Shown here: in pieces, positions 33,082 through 43,557 of the stretch
Layout of the letters: each line of letters opens with the position of its first letter
Position numbering within the stretch: the first letter of the stretch is position 1
Assembly: GCF_001644025.1 (NCBI RefSeq)
Contig: NZ_LUUK01000100.1
Coordinates: forward strand, 1-63,110
Source of the DNA: Methylomonas koyamae
GTDB lineage: Bacteria; Pseudomonadota; Gammaproteobacteria; Methylococcales; Methylomonadaceae
Length of the DNA: 63,110 nt
Direction of reading: 5' to 3'
Notes under the pieces: model-generated
The model's input: the letters and a program-made list of their open reading frames with translations, nothing else
What the model was told of the DNA's origin: nothing
Database searches by the model: none
Translations under genes and position numbers: made by a program

Positions 33082-36000
33082 ATGAAATCCCAGCGCTCCC
33101 CGTTCAGCTTCAAACTGGCTCCACTCGCGGTCTGCATTCGGCGGATTCTAGCGGGCGGCTTGCTGGCCGGCGCCGGCGGAGAATTACTGGCCGATGCCGG
33201 CTTGCCGGTCGCGGTCGGCGCTGGCGCGTCGCCCGGTTCCAGCATCGCCGAGTTGGCGAACCCGGCCTTGCATCCGACTATCGATGTCGGCCATGCCTCC
33301 GCCAGCTACAGCGCCGACGGCCAAAAGCTGACGATCAACCAAACCACAGCCAAAACCGTGCTGGATTGGCAAAGCTTTAACGTGGACGCCGGCAAGAGCG
33401 TGCAATTTGCTCAGCCCGGTAGCGGCTCGATCGCGTTGAACAACATTCACCAGCTCGACGCCAGCAAGATTTACGGCAACCTCAGCGCCAACGGCCAGGT
33501 GTATTTGGTCAATGCCAATGGCTTCGTGTTCGGAAAGGGCGCGTCGGTCAACGTCAACTCCCTGGTCGCCACCACGTTGAAAATCGAGGACGAGGTGTTC
33601 GACAAGGGCATCGCCAACGTCGTCGACGCCGGCGCGACCGGCATCAATCCCCCGCCGGTCGCGGCGTTGACCGGCGACGGCGCCGTCTACCGCGATCTCG
33701 GCAACGGCCAGCGCGAGAAAATCCGGATTTTGGTCGAGAACGGCGCCGCGATCTCCGCCGCCAACAGCGGCCGAGTGCTAATGGCGGCGCCGGACGTGGA
33801 AAACGACGGCACCATCACCGCGCCGGACGGCCAAGTCCTGCTGGTAGGCGCGACCGATAAAGTCTATTTGCAAGCCAGCGATTCCAGCGATGTGCGCGGC
33901 TTGCTGGTGGAGGTCGCTACCGGCGGCAGCGTCGAAAACGTCGGCAAAATTCTGACCGAGCGCGGCAACACCACGATGCTGGGCTTCGCGGTGTCGCAGC
34001 AAGGGGTCGTTTCGGCCTCGACCTCGGTGGCCTTGAACGGCAGCGTGCGCTTGCTGGCCCGCGAAGGCGCGCAATTGACCGGAACCAGCACCTATAAGCT
34101 AAAACCTAAAACCACCACCAGGGCCCAAGCCGGCGAGGACGGCTTAGGCCGGCAAGCCCGCGTGGTGTTGGACGGCGGCAGTCTGACCGAAGTGGCGCTG
34201 GACGCCAGCGGCGGCACCGCCGTGGACGAACAAGCCCAGCCGCGCTCGCGCATCGACATCGAGGCCGGGACCATTCGCTTGAAGAACGGCGCGCAAATAG
34301 TCGCGCACGCCGGCGACGTGAATTTGATCGCCAGCGCCCAGCCCGACGCACCGCTCACGCAGAATATCGCCGGCAACGCCAGCCGTATCGTCCTGGAGCA
34401 AGGCAGTAAAATCGACGTATCCGGCGTCAAGAACGTCGAATTGGCGATGAGCAGCAATATCGTCGATCTGGAATTGCGCAACTACGAGTTGCGCGATGCG
34501 CCCTTGCAGAAAGACGGTATCTTGCACGGTAAAACCGTCAAGGTGGACGTCCGCGACGGCACGACGCTGGCCGACGCTTCCGGCGCGATCGCCAAGCGGC
34601 CGCACTCGGTATTCGAACGCAGTATCGGCGCCGGCACGATCAGCTTGCAATCGGAAGGCGATCTGATCGTCCAGACCGGCGCCAACCTGGATATTTCCGG
34701 CGGCTACCTGAGTTACTTGGGCGGCTATGTCGATACCACGCAACTGCTGTCCGACGGCCGCCTGTTCGACCTCGCCACGGCCAACCCCAACCGCACCTAC
34801 CAACAAATCGTCAGCGGCCGGCATTACGAAGCGGCTTACCGGCAAGGCGGCGCTGCCGGCACGCTTTCGATCCGGACCCAAGCGGCGCGCCTCGACGGTA
34901 ACGTGTTCGCCGACACCGTCGGCGGCTTGTACCAGCGCGATCCGACCTCGGCGGCCGCCGGCGGCGAGCTGAACCTCGATCTGGCCTGGAGCAACACCGC
35001 GTCGCAAACCGTGGCCTTTGTCGGCGCGGCGAACGGCGGCGGCGAAGACATCGCCAACGTCTTGGCGCTGACGCCGGCCTTGTTCGGCCACGGCCTGAAT
35101 CATTTCGAGTTGAAAACCCTGGGACGTTTCACGATCGACGCCGGCGTGGTCTTGAACCTGGCGGCCGGCGGCGGCTTCACGGTCCGTGCCGGAACTATCG
35201 ATGTGCAGGGCAGCCTGATCGCGCCGGCCGGCGACGTCGCGCTGACCTCGGTGTCCGGCGATTTAGACGGTAAGCTGACGCTGGGTACCGCGAGCCGCAT
35301 CGACACCAGCGGCCTCTGGATCAACGACATCCGGGACGGCCGGGCCAATAGCTTGCAAACCTTGTGGCTGGACGGCGGCGACATTGCCTTGCAGGCCGGC
35401 GGCGGCTTGCTGTTGGCGCGCGGTTCCAGCTTGGCGGCCAACGGAGGCGCGCGGATGACCGCTACCCATAAAGTCACCGGCGGAACCGGCGGCGACATCG
35501 CGCTGAAAAACAATAATGCCAGCGGCGGACTGAGCGAGTTTCAGCTCGACGCGACGCTGTCGGCGGTCGGATTGCGGCAAAACGGCTCGCTGAGTATCGG
35601 CACCAGCCGCGTCGAAATCGCCAACGGCGCCGGCCAGCCGATCGTGACCGACGGCACCTTGTATTTGAGCAGCGGTTGGCTGCAAAACGCCAATTTCGGC
35701 GCTTACGCGCTGACCACGACCGATGGCGCCGTCAAAATCGCCGACAACACCCGCTGGCAATTGCGCCAAACCAATTGGCAGTTAAACGGCAATGCGCTTA
35801 ACGTCGCCAGCGGCACGCCGCTCAGCGAATTAGTCCATTTGGTCCTGCTGCCCGATTACCAGCGCCACGCCGTTGACCTGAGTTTGACCCATGTCAGCCA
35901 AACCAGCTTTACCGCCGACGGCGATAGCGGCGGCCTCTTGATCGGCGCCAATGCCTGGCTGGGCGCGGACTGGGGCGCTCGATTCAATTTGACGTCGGAC

Positions 36001-39000
36001 AGTAGCATTCGCATCGACGGCACGCTTAGCGCGCCGGCCGGCACCATCAATATCGCGCTGACCGCCTCCGACAGCGATTACGATCCCAATTTAGGGATAT
36101 TTCTCGGCGGCCTCGGCCAGCTCAACGCCGTCGGCACCGGCGTGCTGACGCCGAACGGCGCCGGCTTGACCCAAGGCGACGTGAAAGCCGGCGGCACGGT
36201 AACGCTGACCGCCGCCCGAGGTTATATCGCCGCGTCCGCCGCCAGCTCGATCGACGTATCCGGCGGCCAGGCGCGGCTGGACATCGTCAACGCCAAGGGC
36301 CGAACCAAGCAAACGATAGCCTCGGCCGGCGGCACGATCAATCTAACCGCGGCCGAGGGTTTGATCCTGCAAGGCCAATTGCTGGCGCAAACCGGCGCCG
36401 GTAGCGGCGCGGCCGGTGGCGTATCCGGCGGCACGCTCAATCTGGCGTTGGATACCAGGGGGCGCGCCGTGGGCGAGTTCACTACCTTTCCGACTGGCGA
36501 ACGGGTGATTCGGATCGGCGCCGAAGCGGAGGTGCTATCGAGCGATGTCGAGGCCGCGATCGCGGCCGGCGTGGTACCGGCCCGATTGAACGGGTTGGCC
36601 TATATCGGCGCTCGCCAAATCGCGCAAAGCGGCGCCGACCGGCTGAGTCTGGCGAACTTGAGCAATGGCGAAATCCGCTTTGACGGCCCGGTCGCTCTGA
36701 ACCTTGAACAAAGCCTGACCCTGGATGCGCCGTTAATCGGCCATGTAGGCAGCGGCTCGGCCGTGCTATCCGCCAACGTGGTCAATCTGGGTTCGAGCTT
36801 GAACCGAACCGTGTCCGGCTCGCCAGGCGCCGCCGACACCGAAGACCGCTTGACCTTCAACGCCAACCTGATCAACCTGTTCGGCGCCACCGCGATCGGC
36901 GGATTCGCCGAGACCCGCTTGCTCAGCAACGGCGACCTGCGGCTGACCGGCATCAACCCCAATGCCGAAGCGGATCTGCTGGGCGCGCTGAAATTGGCCG
37001 GCAATTTGACCTTGGGGGCTAGGGAAATCTACCCGACGACCCTCAGCCAATACACGATCGCGATCGATGCGGCCGTCAATCCCGACGGCACGGTGACCGT
37101 TCTGCCCGGCGTCGGCGATTCGGCGACGCCGTTGTCGGCGGCCGGCAAATTGACGATAGCAGCGGCGCATATCCAAAGCCAAGGCCGCTTGCTGGCGCCG
37201 TTCGGCAATATCGAGCTGAATGCCGGCTCGTCGTTGGCCTTGTTGGACGGCAGCGTCACCTCGGTCAGCGCCGACACCGTGATTCCGTTCGGCCGCACCC
37301 AAGGCGGCCTGGACTGGCTGTATCCGCTCGCCGGTTTTAGCAACGTTCAAACCGCCACCCCCGCCAAGTCGATTGTGTTGTCCGGGCCCGACATCAACCT
37401 GGCCGCCGGGGCCAGCGTTAATCTGAACGGCGGCGGGGATTTGTCGGCCTTCGAATTCGTTGCCGGCGCCGGCGGCAGCCTGGATGTACTGGACACCGCC
37501 GGCGCATACGCGATCCTGCCGGCGTATTCGGCGGATTTCGCGGCTTACGATCCCATCGAATTCGCCAAGTCGGGTCTGAGTTTCGGCGACAGTCTGCATT
37601 TGAGCGCGGCGCTGGGCAAGCCGGGCGATAACCAGTACTTGGCGGCCGGCGACTACGTGTTGCTACCGGCCCATTACGCGTTGTTGCCGCATGCGTTTCT
37701 GGTCACGCCGCAAGCCGATACCTTGGACATGGCCGCCAGTACCTCCGGCAGCTTGGTTGACGGCACCGCCGTCATCGCCGGCTACCGCTATACCGCGAAC
37801 ACCGGTATCGCCGCCAGCCGCTGGTCCGGCTTCGCGGTCGAAACCGGCGACGTCGCCCGCACTCGCTCGGAATACCGCGAAACCACCGCCAGCGAATTTT
37901 TCGGCGCGAAAGGCGCCGGCCTGCCGCAGGACGCCGGCAATCTGGCTCTATTGGCGCAAGGCCGCCTGACATTGGCCGCCGACATCAGCGCCACCGCCGC
38001 GGCCGGCGGCTTGGGCGGACTGCTGGACATCGGCGCCAACAAGATCAGCGTCGTGCAAGACTTGAACGCGACCGCGCCGGCCGACGGCGTGGTGGTGTTG
38101 GCCGAGCAACTCAACCGCTTGAATGTCGACAGCCTGTTGTTGGGCGGACGGCGCCAGCGCGGCGCGGCCGACACCCGACTGAGCGTCAGCGCCGAAACCG
38201 TGACGCTGGGAGACGGTGTCAGGCTGCAAGGCCGGGAGATATTGTTGGCCGCGCGCGACCGAGTCGGCGTCGGGGCGAACGCCGGCGTGGCATCGTCCGG
38301 CAAGTTGGACCGTAGCGATGCGATGTTGAATGTCGTCAATGCCGACGGTAGCAGCGACGGTGCCTTGCTACGGGTGTCGGCGGCCGCGCCGACCCAAGTG
38401 TTGCGGTCCGCCGCCGCGCTGAGCGGTGCGACCGGCATCTTGGAAGTCGAATCCGGCGCTGAGTTAAGCAGCGGCGGCTCCATCTTGCTGGACGGTAGCC
38501 GGGATGTGGCATTCAACGGCACGATCGCGATGAACGGCGGCGATCTGGCCTTGAGTTCCAGCCGAATCACGCTGGGCGGCGACGGCACGGCCGCCGGCCT
38601 GAACCTGAGCGACAGTAGCTTGAACGGCCTGAATGCGGACCGTATCGCGTTGAACAGCTACAACGCCATCGACTTTGCCGGCGCGCTGCATCTGGCGGTG
38701 AAAGAATTAACCTTGAATGCCGCGAACTTGCGCGGCGTGGCCGGTGGACAAACCGCCAGCATCGTTGCCGATACGATCACGTTGACCCATACCGGTCGCG
38801 CGGCGGCGGCGCAAACCTTAGCCGGCGACATGCGCTTGGATTTATCCGCCCGTAACAGCCTGAGCTTGGCCGAAGGCGAATACGCTTGGTCCGGCTTCGG
38901 CCAAGTCGCGCTCAGCGCCGGTGTGGCGCTGATCGACGACGGCACCGCCACGATCCACTCGACCGCCGACTTGGCCGTCACCGCGCCGGTGTGGACCGCC

Positions 39001-42000
39001 AGTGCCGGCGCCAATACCGTGATCGAGTTGGGCGGCCACGATCTGACGGTCGGCGCCGGCAACGGCGGCGCGGTCGGTGGCGGCCTGGGCGCGCGCTTGA
39101 CTGTTAACGCGCGCGACATCGTGCAACAAGGCCGTATCGAACTGGCCGCCGGCGGCGTCACGCTGAACGCCGGCCGCGATCTGACGGTCGGCGGCGACAT
39201 CGATGCCGCCGGCCGGGTCGTCAACCTGGCCGATGCGGTAGCCTATGCGGGCGGCGGCTATATTTCGCTGACCGCCGAGCAAGGCAAACTGGCGATCCTG
39301 AACGGCGCGCGCTTGGACGTATCCGGCAGCAGTCTCGGCGGAGACGCCGGCAGTCTGAACCTGGCGGCCGCCAACGGCGAGCTGACGTTGGCAGGCAGCT
39401 TGGTGGGCCATGCCCACGCCGGCGCGGTCGGCGGCGGCTTGGCCTTGGACAGCCAAACCCTGAGCCCTGCCCAATGGGCCGGGTTGCTCGGGCAATTGCA
39501 CGGCGGCGGTTTTAACGGCGATATCGCGATCCGCCAGCGCCTGGGCGACATCACAATCACCGCCGGCCAAAGCCTGCAAGCCACCAACATCACGCTGGCC
39601 GCCGGCAGCGGTTCGCTGACGGTCGCCGGCGAACTAAGCGTCAGCGGCGCCCAAGCCGGCAAATTGCAACTGGCGGCCGGCGACGCGTTGGCGATACTGG
39701 CCGGCGCCAAACTCGGCGCGGTTTCCAGCGGCACCGATAAGGCCGGCGGTTCGATCACGCTGACCTCGACCGATGCCGACGGCGACGGGCTGGAAGGTGT
39801 CGCGATAGCCGCCGGCGCCGCGCTGGATGTCAGCGGCGGCGGGGCCGGCGGCGACGTGGAGGTCATCGTCAATCGAAACGGCGACGACGACGCGGCGGTC
39901 GATATTGCCGCCGGCAGCGTCGCCGGCGCCGCCAGCCTGAAAGTCGCGGCGATGGCCCATTACGCGACCGACACCATCACCAACGCCCAAATCAAGCAAT
40001 GGTACGACGATACCCGCGTTTTCATGACCGCCGCCGCCGACAACGCGGATTTGAGCGGGCGCTTGGGCGGCTTTACGCTACAGCCCGGATTGGACGTGCA
40101 AGGCAGCGGCAGTCTGGATCTGAATTTGTCCGAGAATTTGGCGACAGCAACCTGGACCAGGGTCGGTAGTGCCGGTGTCTGGCGAACCAAGTTGGACAAT
40201 ATCGCCGGCGCTGTGCAGGCCTTGCGCCGCTTAAATTCCGATGGCAGCGTGAGTAAGGAATACAGCTACTTTTCGCCGGCCTCGTCGAACATTCCCTGCA
40301 CGCTGACCAATTGCGCGTTGAATGCCGGAACCTATTATTTCGATGCCAATCCCAACTCGCCCACGTATCGAACCCTGTTTTTCAAGGGCAGTACTAACGC
40401 CAACCCGCGCACGCTGAGCGGCTTGACCGAATTCAACGGTTGGGACTTGGCCTTGCCTTACGCCAACGGCCAGGATTGGCATTTCGGGGCCGAACAAGTA
40501 CCAGGCCTGTTGGTGATTCGCGCCGCCGAAAATTTGGACATCAATCAAAACCTGTCGGACGGCATTGCCAGCTACGACGGCAAACAATTGAACGCGTTGT
40601 TAGACACCAGCCGCGCCTGGGGCAGCCGGGAAGTCCTGCAAACCGGCGCATCCTGGAGCTACCAACTGGTGGCCGGCGCCGATTTGTCCAGCGCGAATCT
40701 GATGGGCTTGCTGAGTGCGCCGGCTCTTGGCACCGGCAATTTGACGGTGGGCGCCAACAGCCGCATTCGGACCGGCACCGGCGACATCGAGATTGCCGCC
40801 GCCGGCAATATCAAGCTGACCGATTGGACTTCGGCGATCTACACGATGGGCCGCGCCGACACGGTCGACCGCTATGGCAGTTTGACCGGCTTCACCGTCA
40901 GCAACGAGTTTTTCGTCGAATATCCGCTTGCCGGCGGCGACCTGTCGTTAAAGGCCGGCGGCGACATCATCGGCGCAGTCAGTTCGCAGTTTCTCAGCGA
41001 CTGGCTGCAACGCGGCAGCGTCTCATCGCCGGCGAATGATGGGACGTTGACCGGCGCCACGGCCTGGGGTATCGCCTTCGACGCGCCGGCTACCTTTAAC
41101 GGCCAAAATCAGAGCTTCGGCTTCCGGGAAAACCTCGGCGCACTGGGCGGCGGGACTATCGACGTCAACGCCGGCCGCGACATTCTGAATTTGTCGGTGA
41201 TGCTGCCGACCTCGGCCAAGCTGACCGGCGCCGTCGATGCCGACGGTAACATCGCCGAAAGCCCGCCGCTGATTCGCGGCGGCGGCGACCTGAACTTGCG
41301 GGCGGGTGGCGATATTGCCGGCGGGGTGTTTTTTGTGGACAAGGGCAACGCAAACCTGAAGGCGGGCGGCGCGATTACCGCCAGCCGAGCCGATCCGGAC
41401 GCCCCGGAAGGCAGCGTCGGCTACGCCGCCGGGCCGATTTTCGCGATCGGCGATTCGGTGTTTAACGTGCAAGCGGCAACCGGTATCGCGGTCGGCGCGG
41501 TTGTCAATCCGTTCGGCGTCCCACCCGCCAATAACCCGGCGTCCAATACCACCATCGTCAACAGTTACTTTTTCAATTACGGCCCCGGCAGTGGTATTGC
41601 GCTACAAACGCTGGCCGGTGATATCGATTTTAACAACGATGCGGAACTGATCAACGAACTGGCTAAAACCTTCCCAACCGCCAACAGCGATCCGCAAACC
41701 TATATTAGTCTGGCGGCGACTGAGTTGATGTCCAATTATTATCCCGGCAATCTGACCGGCCACGCGCTCAGCGGCGACATCAACATCCACAATTCGATGT
41801 TGCTGTTTCCGAGTAGCGGCGGCACGCTGGATCTGGCTGCCTGGGGCAACCTGACCCTGGGCATCGACACGCTGAGCAGCAGCGAAATCCGCCAACTGGA
41901 TGCCGATCCCAACCTGTTGCCATCCGTGCTGACTCCGACCAATACCAGCGGCAATTGGCCCGAACACGCCGATGTATCGGTCCACGCCAACGACAGCCGT

Positions 42001-43401
42001 TCGAATCGGCTGATTGCCGCGCACGGCAGCATCGTCGGTATCGGGTCCGCCAGCGTGATTACCGCCAAGGCCACGACCTTTTACGCCGGACTGGACTTTA
42101 AAAATTTGGGCGTGGCCATGCAGAATTTGCACGCCGACGACGTCAGCAGCATCAGTGCCGGCCGCGATATTCTGTACGAATTGATTAGAAACCCGACGAC
42201 CGGCGAGTTTAACGGTACCATCGCCCAGATCGAACTGGCCGGACCAGGCCTGTTAAACGTGTGGGCCGGTCGCAATATCGACTTGGGCGTGTCCGGCGGC
42301 ATTATCTCGGTCGGCAATTTGCACAACGTCGCGCTACCCAGTCAAGGCGCCGACATTAGCGTGTTGGCGGGCAACCGCTTCTCCGACTCCACCGCGCCGC
42401 TGGAAGACTTCCTGAACACCTATGTCGTGTCCGGCAACTACCAAAGCTTGCGCGCTTCCTTGGAGCAACAAACCACGCCGATCGGCCGGCTACAAATCGC
42501 GTTGGCGGTGTTGTTCGACGAAATTCGCGCCTCGGCCAAGGCCGCGGCGATGACGACGGGCGCCAAGCAGCAGGCGGCCTACCAACGCGGTTACGACGCG
42601 ATCGCTCTGTTGTTCCCGGACGCGCCGGCCGGCGACATCAAGTTGTTCTTTAGCCGGATTCAAACCGTGCAAGGCGGCGACGTCAATCTGTTGGCGCCGG
42701 GCGGCATGATCAACGTCGGCCTGGCTTCGGGATTTACCGGCGGTAAAGCCGACCAAGCCGATCTGGGCATCATGGCTCAGCGCGAAGGCAACATCAACAT
42801 CCTGGTCAAAAACGACTTGCAGGTGAACCAGCAACGGGTATTCACATTGGCCGGCGGCGACATTACCGTCTGGTCTTCCGAGGGCAATATCGACGCGGGC
42901 CGCGGCGCCAAAGCGGCCTTGGCGACCGCCGCGCCAAGAATCAGCATCGACAAATCCACCAGCCAACTGATCGTCGAATTTCCGCCGACGATTTCCGGCA
43001 GCGGTATTCGGGCGCAGTCGGGCTATAACAGCGATAGGATAGGCAATGTCGTGCTGGCCGCGCCGAAAGGCGTCGTCGATGCCGGCGAGGCAGGTATCGG
43101 TGGGCAGAACGTGACAATTGCCGCCACCGCCGTGATCGGCGCCAGCAATATTCAGGTGTTGGGAAGCAGTATCGGATTCGGCCAAATCCTGGCGCTCCCG
43201 ACCATGCCCGACAATGCCGGCGCGGCAGCGGCCGCCGCCAGCCGGTCAGCGTCGACAAACGAAGCGGCCGCCGAGCAGCAAACCGACGATTCCGCAGCCG
43301 GACGTTCGGTCAAAGTGGCGTTGTTGGACAGCCAATTGCTTGGTTTCGGTGCTTGCAGCCTTGCCGACATCAAGTCCGGCAAGGCGGGGTGCGGCGACTA
43401 A
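33082..43401 (+). CDS. Giant two-partner secretion exoprotein (TpsA, HMW/FhaB-type)
   Basis: A 3,439-residue secreted filamentous protein. The N-terminus has an extended signal region (LAPLAVCIRRILAGGLLAG, to about residue 38), then a TPS domain (about 70-310) with the partner-recognition motif region LVNANGFVFGKG (N144-G147, NPNG-like). Most of the chain is beta-helix with recurring NAGRDI, LKAGGDI and GGTINL-type repeats. Near 2,300-2,600 a non-repetitive stretch holds a cysteine pair (C2406, C2411). The C-terminus has an Ala/Ser/Glu linker and a second pair, C3425 and C3437. In HMW1-type adhesins a C-terminal cysteine loop keeps the protein anchored in its TpsB pore; the same may apply here. 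Start codon by position; ribosome binding site weak. The intact frame argues for active selection. Confidence 0.92.
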   Translation: MKSQRSPFSFKLAPLAVCIRRILAGGLLAGAGGELLADAGLPVAVGAGASPGSSIAELANPALHPTIDVGHASASYSADGQKLTINQTTAKTVLDWQSFNVDAGKSVQFAQPGSGSIALNNIHQLDASKIYGNLSANGQVYLVNANGFVFGKGASVNVNSLVATTLKIEDEVFDKGIANVVDAGATGINPPPVAALTGDGAVYRDLGNGQREKIRILVENGAAISAANSGRVLMAAPDVENDGTITAPDGQVLLVGATDKVYLQASDSSDVRGLLVEVATGGSVENVGKILTERGNTTMLGFAVSQQGVVSASTSVALNGSVRLLAREGAQLTGTSTYKLKPKTTTRAQAGEDGLGRQARVVLDGGSLTEVALDASGGTAVDEQAQPRSRIDIEAGTIRLKNGAQIVAHAGDVNLIASAQPDAPLTQNIAGNASRIVLEQGSKIDVSGVKNVELAMSSNIVDLELRNYELRDAPLQKDGILHGKTVKVDVRDGTTLADASGAIAKRPHSVFERSIGAGTISLQSEGDLIVQTGANLDISGGYLSYLGGYVDTTQLLSDGRLFDLATANPNRTYQQIVSGRHYEAAYRQGGAAGTLSIRTQAARLDGNVFADTVGGLYQRDPTSAAAGGELNLDLAWSNTASQTVAFVGAANGGGEDIANVLALTPALFGHGLNHFELKTLGRFTIDAGVVLNLAAGGGFTVRAGTIDVQGSLIAPAGDVALTSVSGDLDGKLTLGTASRIDTSGLWINDIRDGRANSLQTLWLDGGDIALQAGGGLLLARGSSLAANGGARMTATHKVTGGTGGDIALKNNNASGGLSEFQLDATLSAVGLRQNGSLSIGTSRVEIANGAGQPIVTDGTLYLSSGWLQNANFGAYALTTTDGAVKIADNTRWQLRQTNWQLNGNALNVASGTPLSELVHLVLLPDYQRHAVDLSLTHVSQTSFTADGDSGGLLIGANAWLGADWGARFNLTSDSSIRIDGTLSAPAGTINIALTASDSDYDPNLGIFLGGLGQLNAVGTGVLTPNGAGLTQGDVKAGGTVTLTAARGYIAASAASSIDVSGGQARLDIVNAKGRTKQTIASAGGTINLTAAEGLILQGQLLAQTGAGSGAAGGVSGGTLNLALDTRGRAVGEFTTFPTGERVIRIGAEAEVLSSDVEAAIAAGVVPARLNGLAYIGARQIAQSGADRLSLANLSNGEIRFDGPVALNLEQSLTLDAPLIGHVGSGSAVLSANVVNLGSSLNRTVSGSPGAADTEDRLTFNANLINLFGATAIGGFAETRLLSNGDLRLTGINPNAEADLLGALKLAGNLTLGAREIYPTTLSQYTIAIDAAVNPDGTVTVLPGVGDSATPLSAAGKLTIAAAHIQSQGRLLAPFGNIELNAGSSLALLDGSVTSVSADTVIPFGRTQGGLDWLYPLAGFSNVQTATPAKSIVLSGPDINLAAGASVNLNGGGDLSAFEFVAGAGGSLDVLDTAGAYAILPAYSADFAAYDPIEFAKSGLSFGDSLHLSAALGKPGDNQYLAAGDYVLLPAHYALLPHAFLVTPQADTLDMAASTSGSLVDGTAVIAGYRYTANTGIAASRWSGFAVETGDVARTRSEYRETTASEFFGAKGAGLPQDAGNLALLAQGRLTLAADISATAAAGGLGGLLDIGANKISVVQDLNATAPADGVVVLAEQLNRLNVDSLLLGGRRQRGAADTRLSVSAETVTLGDGVRLQGREILLAARDRVGVGANAGVASSGKLDRSDAMLNVVNADGSSDGALLRVSAAAPTQVLRSAAALSGATGILEVESGAELSSGGSILLDGSRDVAFNGTIAMNGGDLALSSSRITLGGDGTAAGLNLSDSSLNGLNADRIALNSYNAIDFAGALHLAVKELTLNAANLRGVAGGQTASIVADTITLTHTGRAAAAQTLAGDMRLDLSARNSLSLAEGEYAWSGFGQVALSAGVALIDDGTATIHSTADLAVTAPVWTASAGANTVIELGGHDLTVGAGNGGAVGGGLGARLTVNARDIVQQGRIELAAGGVTLNAGRDLTVGGDIDAAGRVVNLADAVAYAGGGYISLTAEQGKLAILNGARLDVSGSSLGGDAGSLNLAAANGELTLAGSLVGHAHAGAVGGGLALDSQTLSPAQWAGLLGQLHGGGFNGDIAIRQRLGDITITAGQSLQATNITLAAGSGSLTVAGELSVSGAQAGKLQLAAGDALAILAGAKLGAVSSGTDKAGGSITLTSTDADGDGLEGVAIAAGAALDVSGGGAGGDVEVIVNRNGDDDAAVDIAAGSVAGAASLKVAAMAHYATDTITNAQIKQWYDDTRVFMTAAADNADLSGRLGGFTLQPGLDVQGSGSLDLNLSENLATATWTRVGSAGVWRTKLDNIAGAVQALRRLNSDGSVSKEYSYFSPASSNIPCTLTNCALNAGTYYFDANPNSPTYRTLFFKGSTNANPRTLSGLTEFNGWDLALPYANGQDWHFGAEQVPGLLVIRAAENLDINQNLSDGIASYDGKQLNALLDTSRAWGSREVLQTGASWSYQLVAGADLSSANLMGLLSAPALGTGNLTVGANSRIRTGTGDIEIAAAGNIKLTDWTSAIYTMGRADTVDRYGSLTGFTVSNEFFVEYPLAGGDLSLKAGGDIIGAVSSQFLSDWLQRGSVSSPANDGTLTGATAWGIAFDAPATFNGQNQSFGFRENLGALGGGTIDVNAGRDILNLSVMLPTSAKLTGAVDADGNIAESPPLIRGGGDLNLRAGGDIAGGVFFVDKGNANLKAGGAITASRADPDAPEGSVGYAAGPIFAIGDSVFNVQAATGIAVGAVVNPFGVPPANNPASNTTIVNSYFFNYGPGSGIALQTLAGDIDFNNDAELINELAKTFPTANSDPQTYISLAATELMSNYYPGNLTGHALSGDINIHNSMLLFPSSGGTLDLAAWGNLTLGIDTLSSSEIRQLDADPNLLPSVLTPTNTSGNWPEHADVSVHANDSRSNRLIAAHGSIVGIGSASVITAKATTFYAGLDFKNLGVAMQNLHADDVSSISAGRDILYELIRNPTTGEFNGTIAQIELAGPGLLNVWAGRNIDLGVSGGIISVGNLHNVALPSQGADISVLAGNRFSDSTAPLEDFLNTYVVSGNYQSLRASLEQQTTPIGRLQIALAVLFDEIRASAKAAAMTTGAKQQAAYQRGYDAIALLFPDAPAGDIKLFFSRIQTVQGGDVNLLAPGGMINVGLASGFTGGKADQADLGIMAQREGNINILVKNDLQVNQQRVFTLAGGDITVWSSEGNIDAGRGAKAALATAAPRISIDKSTSQLIVEFPPTISGSGIRAQSGYNSDRIGNVVLAAPKGVVDAGEAGIGGQNVTIAATAVIGASNIQVLGSSIGFGQILALPTMPDNAGAAAAAASRSASTNEAAAEQQTDDSAAGRSVKVALLDSQLLGFGACSLADIKSGKAGCGD

Positions 43402-43465
43402 CGGGACCGCTAGGAGGCCGCAATTTAATTTCGCCGGGTAGACCTCGGGCAGTAGCGGCAAAGCG

Positions 43466-43481
43466 CTTGGGTAAGCCCAAG
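43466..43481. terminator. Hairpin after tpsA
   Basis: CTTGGG (43466-43471), TAAG loop, CCCAAG (43476-43481), 65 bases after the tpsA stop and before murI. A TTTTT occurs about 20 bases further on. Weak terminator candidate. Confidence 0.4.
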
Positions 43482-43557
43482 ACAGGATTCCGCGCGAGCG
43501 TTTTTCAGTGAATGTGCGAAAATTCACGGTTCGCCAATTGGGAGCCTTAGCTCGATC

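Noticed and set aside
34144..43258. Several minus-strand open frames of 130-320 codons
   Set aside because: All lie antisense within tpsA, whose repetitive GC-rich codons keep other frames open by chance; none has a start signal or domain.
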